A DNA stretch of 32,078 nucleotides. Origin: Alphaproteobacteria bacterium (GTDB taxonomy: Bacteria > Pseudomonadota > Alphaproteobacteria > Bin95). Shown here piece by piece: positions 29,081 to 32,078 of this stretch. Location of the stretch: the NCBI GenBank assembly GCA_022821735.1, contig JAJECZ010000012.1:1-32078 (forward strand), written 5' to 3'. Both the position numbers and the translations under genes were made by a program. Position 1 is the stretch's first letter. Each line of letters begins with the position of its first letter. Under the pieces are notes generated by a model. It was not told where the DNA came from. It did not search any database and saw only the letters and a list, made by a program, of their open reading frames with translations.

Positions 29081-31252
29081 TTACGCTTGGGATTCGCGCT
29101 GTATAGAGGAAAAGAGCTGCCTGGCCTCCATGCGCTGCTCTTCCAAGAGAGACTCATTATACCGCAATTCGCCCAATCGCATTTCCACAGCATCCACCGA
29201 TCCAAAAAACACTTCCAATGTTTGCCTTGCAAGATAGTAGTCTTCTCTGGTTCCATTTCCATAGGAAATCGATTGTTTGCTCATCATGCGGCTGAGAAGG
29301 TCAATAAAGTCTGTATTACTTGACGATTGCCCCTGCGCCCACGCCTTCGCCCCTCCGCCAGCCCAATGCCATTCGTACATCAGGCTCAGGAAAAACGGGG
29401 TTTCCTTGAGGTCCACCGCATCGGTTCGTTCCAGCCTTTCCAGAAACGCTATCCTGACGCACTCGAATTCCTCCTCGGTCAGAAGCCGTTGTTCGACCGG
29501 TTCCGCCCGATGACCGGCGAATCCGTGTTCGACAATTGCGTCCCTGACTATAGCAGTCAACCAAGCCAGAGACGCCGCGTTTGCAAAGAGTTCCTTCAGC
29601 ATCGGCAGCCTATCACTGGCATCCAGACGCTCGATCAACCAGAATATTTCCCGCGCGTCGCCATACAACCTTGGAGGGCTTCCCGGCCGCTCGGGCAGCC
29701 GTCGGGCGAAATCGTCCATGCCGTCGCCCAGCACCGCAAACAGGTCCGGTATCCGGTGTGGAGCAATGTCTTCCTTGCACTCCAGGACGCGGGAGAGGAG
29801 CGCTTGGGCCATGTTGCCGCCTTGCGGGCGGGTCTCCGCGCAGCGGTCCCGAAATTGGCGAACAGCCTCTTCCCGGTCCCGCGAGCACGCTTCGAGAAAA
29901 TCTGATACCTCCTCGTCAGTCAAAAAGCCGGCGGGCAGAGACAGGGCGAAATACAAGCGGAAGTAGTTGCGGCTGTATAGCCGGTGCTCGAAAGCGAACT
30001 CCCGCCACGCGCCAGCATCGTAGTGCTGTGGCGGGCGGCTATTCGGGATAGAGACTTGTGGCAAATGTACTCGCAGGTCGTCGAGAAGTTGAAGCCGCGC
30101 GTGACCCTGCTTTCCGATAATTTCGTCAAGTGTGGACTCTTCTGCGCCGTCGCCGTCTTCTGCCGCATCCTTCGAAGCGAGATGACGGTCGTTGGGGTCC
30201 GAGCCGAATTTCTTCATGAGGTAACGTTGGACCCAGTTATGGAGCTGCGGGCGGTGGAGTCGAATCACCTGGATGAACAGTCCGTCAGCTGGGTCCAATC
30301 GGTCTGCCAGAGGCGCAACATGTAACTTCAAGGCGTTGGCGGCCCTAACGACGTCTCGCGGTGTCGAGATATGTTCCGAGCACCAGCAGCTTAGCGCACG
30401 TTCGAGGCGATCATCAGCTTCGGGAGTCAAGTTTGCGTGGTCGAAGATCGCCCTAGTTTCCTCCGCAAGCCGTGACCGTAAATCAAAACCCATAGGCTCT
30501 GGAATTGCGAATGATGCTTGAACGATTTTCTCGATATACGCTTTGCCGTCTTGGGCACCGAGTGCCTTTTGCAGATATTTGGCTAAGTTATTGGGGTCGT
30601 AGGCGAGAAGGTATCCGACATTCGGAAAATCGGCGACGGCGCGCACTAGGCGCAGGACTTCAACGGCTTCATCGGGCTCCAGTCGGTCTATGTCGTCGAT
30701 GAAGACGACGACGGGACGCGGGAGCGATTGGAAGTGTCGGCGGAGGCCTTGGTTGAGGGTGGCGAGGGAGGGCGCGGCTGCGTTTGAAGCCGCGGAAGCT
30801 GAGTGTTTGAGGGCTTGGGAGACCGCCCCCGCGACGGGCAGGCCGGCAGCGGCGGCTATGTCGCCTGCCGCTGCGAGAGCGGATGCAGAGTTGGCGTAGC
30901 GGCGAAGCAGAGTGCGGGCCGAACGCCTGCCGGCAGCCGGAAAGGAGTTGTAAAGAACCTTGTCGAATTCGAGGAACAATTCCCGGAGGAGCTCGGACCG
31001 GTTCCCGACAATCCAGGGAGAGAAGCGGACGATATTTGGCGCATTATCCGATTTGCCCAGCATGTCGAGCGCGAGGTTTGCTAAAGAAGATTTCCCGGAC
31101 CCCCATTCGCCCTCTATGCCGACGACCAGGCCGCCTGAAAGGTCGTTGCGAAGGAAGGCTCCCGCCAGATGGCGGGCGAGTTCGCCGAAGCCCAGCCAGT
31201 CCTGTCCGGGTTCCGTAATCGGGGCGTCGTTGTTCAGCTTGGCGTCGTCCAT
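29081..31252 (-). CDS. KAP family P-loop NTPase
   Basis: A 723-residue NTPase. Walker A is GEWGSGKS (48-55), and the KAP-type tryptophan stretch VRFSPWIVGNRSELLRELF follows. Walker B VVVFIDDIDRLEPDE begins at 181, followed by FPNVGYLLAYDPNNLAKYL. An alanine-rich segment (about 118-160) lies where many KAP proteins carry membrane helices, but it holds few strongly hydrophobic residues, so membrane attachment is doubtful. The large C-terminal part (about 330-723) has no domain I recognise. KAP NTPases include Kidins220 and PifA, the F-plasmid phage T7 exclusion protein. The start ATG at 31252 opens the P-loop domain at the family position; the frame stays open upstream but shows only low-complexity residues. 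Confidence 0.88.
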   Translation of the reverse strand: MDDAKLNNDAPITEPGQDWLGFGELARHLAGAFLRNDLSGGLVVGIEGEWGSGKSSLANLALDMLGKSDNAPNIVRFSPWIVGNRSELLRELFLEFDKVLYNSFPAAGRRSARTLLRRYANSASALAAAGDIAAAAGLPVAGAVSQALKHSASAASNAAAPSLATLNQGLRRHFQSLPRPVVVFIDDIDRLEPDEAVEVLRLVRAVADFPNVGYLLAYDPNNLAKYLQKALGAQDGKAYIEKIVQASFAIPEPMGFDLRSRLAEETRAIFDHANLTPEADDRLERALSCWCSEHISTPRDVVRAANALKLHVAPLADRLDPADGLFIQVIRLHRPQLHNWVQRYLMKKFGSDPNDRHLASKDAAEDGDGAEESTLDEIIGKQGHARLQLLDDLRVHLPQVSIPNSRPPQHYDAGAWREFAFEHRLYSRNYFRLYFALSLPAGFLTDEEVSDFLEACSRDREEAVRQFRDRCAETRPQGGNMAQALLSRVLECKEDIAPHRIPDLFAVLGDGMDDFARRLPERPGSPPRLYGDAREIFWLIERLDASDRLPMLKELFANAASLAWLTAIVRDAIVEHGFAGHRAEPVEQRLLTEEEFECVRIAFLERLERTDAVDLKETPFFLSLMYEWHWAGGGAKAWAQGQSSSNTDFIDLLSRMMSKQSISYGNGTREDYYLARQTLEVFFGSVDAVEMRLGELRYNESLLEEQRMEARQLFSSIQRESQA

Positions 31253-31345
31253 GATGGCACTCGGTCGGGATCGGCGGGCGAGAATGACGGTGGTGGCGGG
31301 GCCGGGCAAGCGGGCGGCCGTAAATGGAGGGGTGGGGACGAAGAA

Positions 31346-31360
31346 ATTCGAAAAATGTTC
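31346..31360 (-). promoter_or_regulatory. Imperfect SOS-like box upstream of the KAP gene
   Basis: Read leftward: GAAC, seven bases, GAAT. This differs in one base from the alphaproteobacterial LexA operator GAAC-N7-GAAC. It lies about 95 bases before the KAP start codon and just upstream of the rightward TTGACA promoter. It may be chance, since one mismatch in eight fixed bases is not rare. Confidence 0.3.
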
Positions 31361-31371
31361 TGTATTTGATC

Positions 31372-31400
31372 TTGACATCCGGCTGTCCGTGGCAGATATA
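31372..31400 (+). promoter_or_regulatory. Near-consensus sigma-70 promoter, target unknown
   Basis: TTGACA at 31372-31377 (6 of 6), a 17-base spacer, GATATA at 31395-31400. It points right, away from the KAP gene, and lies in an AT-richer island. The first gene downstream is dksA at 31887, so it drives either a leader of about 480 bases or a small RNA. Confidence 0.55.
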
Positions 31401-31714
31401 GGGCGGGAGGGAGTGGTATCCGGAGGCCGCTTTGCCTGGCATCGGTGCGAAAAGACCCCGGCGGCACGGGCAGGGGAGGTACGCCCTGCGTCTGCCTTGC
31501 GCGCGCGGGCGCAATCAGGCGCGCGAGCCGCGCCGGCGCCGACGCGCGCGGACGGGCGCGCGATACGCGCGAAACAGGGTCCCGCCGCACGGTCCGGCCG
31601 GCGGCGGCGCGAACGGAAGGAGGCGAGCGGGATGCGGTGGAGCAGAGACATGCAGGAATCGGGACGACAGGGCCCCCGCAAAGGGGGCGGAGAGCGGGGC
31701 GGCGCAGGAGGCCG

Positions 31715-31741
31715 CATGACAAAACATGACATTTCATGACA
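31715..31741 (+). repeat. Three CATGACA direct repeats at 10-bp period
   Basis: CATGACA at 31715-31721, 31725-31731 and 31735-31741, separated by AAA and TTT. The exact 10-base period places all three on one face of the helix, as expected for cooperative binding of a regulator. They lie 84 bases before the -35 of the proximal dksA promoter. Confidence 0.85.
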
Positions 31742-31824
31742 CCTCGCGCGGGTCTCCGCGGCGGGCGGTCCGGGCCGGTCTCCACCGGCTGCGGCGGCAT
31801 CGGGGCCCCGGGGCCCGAACGGCG

Positions 31825-31853
31825 TTGACTCGCCAAAGCCCGTTCGCTAGCTT
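31825..31853 (+). promoter_or_regulatory. Candidate proximal dksA promoter
   Basis: TTGACT at 31825-31830, a 17-base spacer, TAGCTT at 31848-31853. Transcription would begin near 31860, leaving a leader of about 27 bases before the ATG at 31887. Confidence 0.45.
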
Positions 31854-31886
31854 CCGGCCCGTCGGCGGAAATGAGCGGGGTGTTCC

Positions 31887-32078
31887 ATGGGGGTTTCGCT
31901 GCCTCCCGACTATAAGCCTTCCAGAAGCGAAGATTTTATGAACCCGATGCAGCAGGAATATTTCCGGCTGAAGCTGCTGGACTGGAAGGAACGCCTGATC
32001 CGCGACTCATCCGAGGCCGTCGTCCAGCTGCAGAGCGACAGCCTCCGGGTCGCCGACGACGGCGAGCGCGCCTCGATG
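31887..32078 (+). CDS. dksA: RNA polymerase-binding transcription factor DksA, 5' part
   Basis: The first 64 codons of a DksA-type protein, running off the window. It begins MGVSLPPDYKPSRSEDFMNP and continues MQQEYFRLKLLDWKERLI, the N-terminal helix of alphaproteobacterial DksA. DksA works with ppGpp in the secondary channel of RNA polymerase to control rRNA and amino-acid genes. The zinc finger is beyond the window edge, so integrity cannot be judged. Confidence 0.88.
   Translation, partial: MGVSLPPDYKPSRSEDFMNPMQQEYFRLKLLDWKERLIRDSSEAVVQLQSDSLRVADDGERASM

Larger units (their letters stand above)
31253..31886. other. Long intergenic region between the KAP gene and dksA
   Basis: 634 bases with no convincing protein. 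The open frames here are arginine-rich codon shadows. It holds an imperfect SOS-like box (31346-31360) and a near-consensus rightward promoter (31372-31400). It also holds a very GC-rich hairpin zone with TTGCGC/GCGCAA (31497-31514) and many GCGCGC steps to about 31580. A GCCCCC/GGGGGC hairpin (31672-31688) follows, then the CATGACA triplet (31715-31741), a palindrome CGGGGCCCCG (31801-31810) and the likely dksA promoter. Confidence 0.7.

Noticed and set aside
31672-31688. GCCCCC/GGGGGC hairpin as a terminator
   Set aside because: Perfect stem but no run of T after it, so not an intrinsic terminator.
30960-31739. 259-codon + strand frame before dksA
   Set aside because: First part antisense to the KAP gene, remainder Arg/Gly-rich with no family; better explained as non-coding.

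Overview
This is a gene-dense, very GC-rich stretch of an alphaproteobacterial chromosome. The lineage is inferred from gene content and order: plsX-fabH-ihfA-merR, the cobS-cobT pair behind a J-domain gene, a heterotetrameric sarcosine oxidase, a split-P glycine cleavage operon, and a LexA-type GAAC-N7-GAAC box. Rhodospirillales-like groups fit, but the sequence alone does not fix the order. No rRNA, tRNA, insertion sequence or CRISPR array was seen.

Layout. 1-984: 3' part of recQ (+). 953-6588: leftward operon soxB-soxD-soxA-soxG plus an AllA-like gene. 6721-7497: enoyl-CoA hydratase (+), closed by a terminator. 7597-9276: a small accessory block holding a DUF5131 (Gp37/Gp68) three-Cys protein under a probable SOS box, convergent with an AT-richer tcmP gene. 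9314-14409: leftward operon J-domain gene-cobS-cobT-aidB. 14460-15289: bolA (+) convergent with a DUF2889 gene (-). 15346-23326: leftward housekeeping genes secA, a cold-shock gene, merR-type, ihfA, fabH, plsX, rpmF, a KefB-type antiporter and a DUF465 gene. 23454-24272: universal stress protein (+). 24316-28811: tandem glycine riboswitch and gcvT-gcvH-gcvPA-gcvPB (+). 28887-29063: a short coding remnant resembling an antitoxin tail. 29081-31252: a large KAP-type P-loop NTPase (-). 31253-31886: a long, structured intergenic region. 31887 to the end: start of dksA (+).

How the genes fit together. Sarcosine oxidase makes glycine and methylene-tetrahydrofolate, and the glycine cleavage system under its glycine-sensing riboswitch breaks down glycine to the same folate product, so both ends of the window feed one-carbon metabolism. 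plsX, fabH, rpmF and secA form an envelope and translation block. CobS and CobT are two of the three cobaltochelatase subunits; cobN is not in the window.

The most unusual material is in the two accessory insertions. The DUF5131/TcmP pair joins a cysteine-cluster protein to a methyltransferase-like protein and carries a perfect alphaproteobacterial LexA box, which suggests an uncharacterised DNA-damage or mobile-element response module. The KAP NTPase gene stands alone between gcvPB and dksA, has an imperfect SOS-like box upstream, and is next to an intergenic region with an unassigned strong promoter and three CATGACA repeats spaced exactly one helical turn apart.
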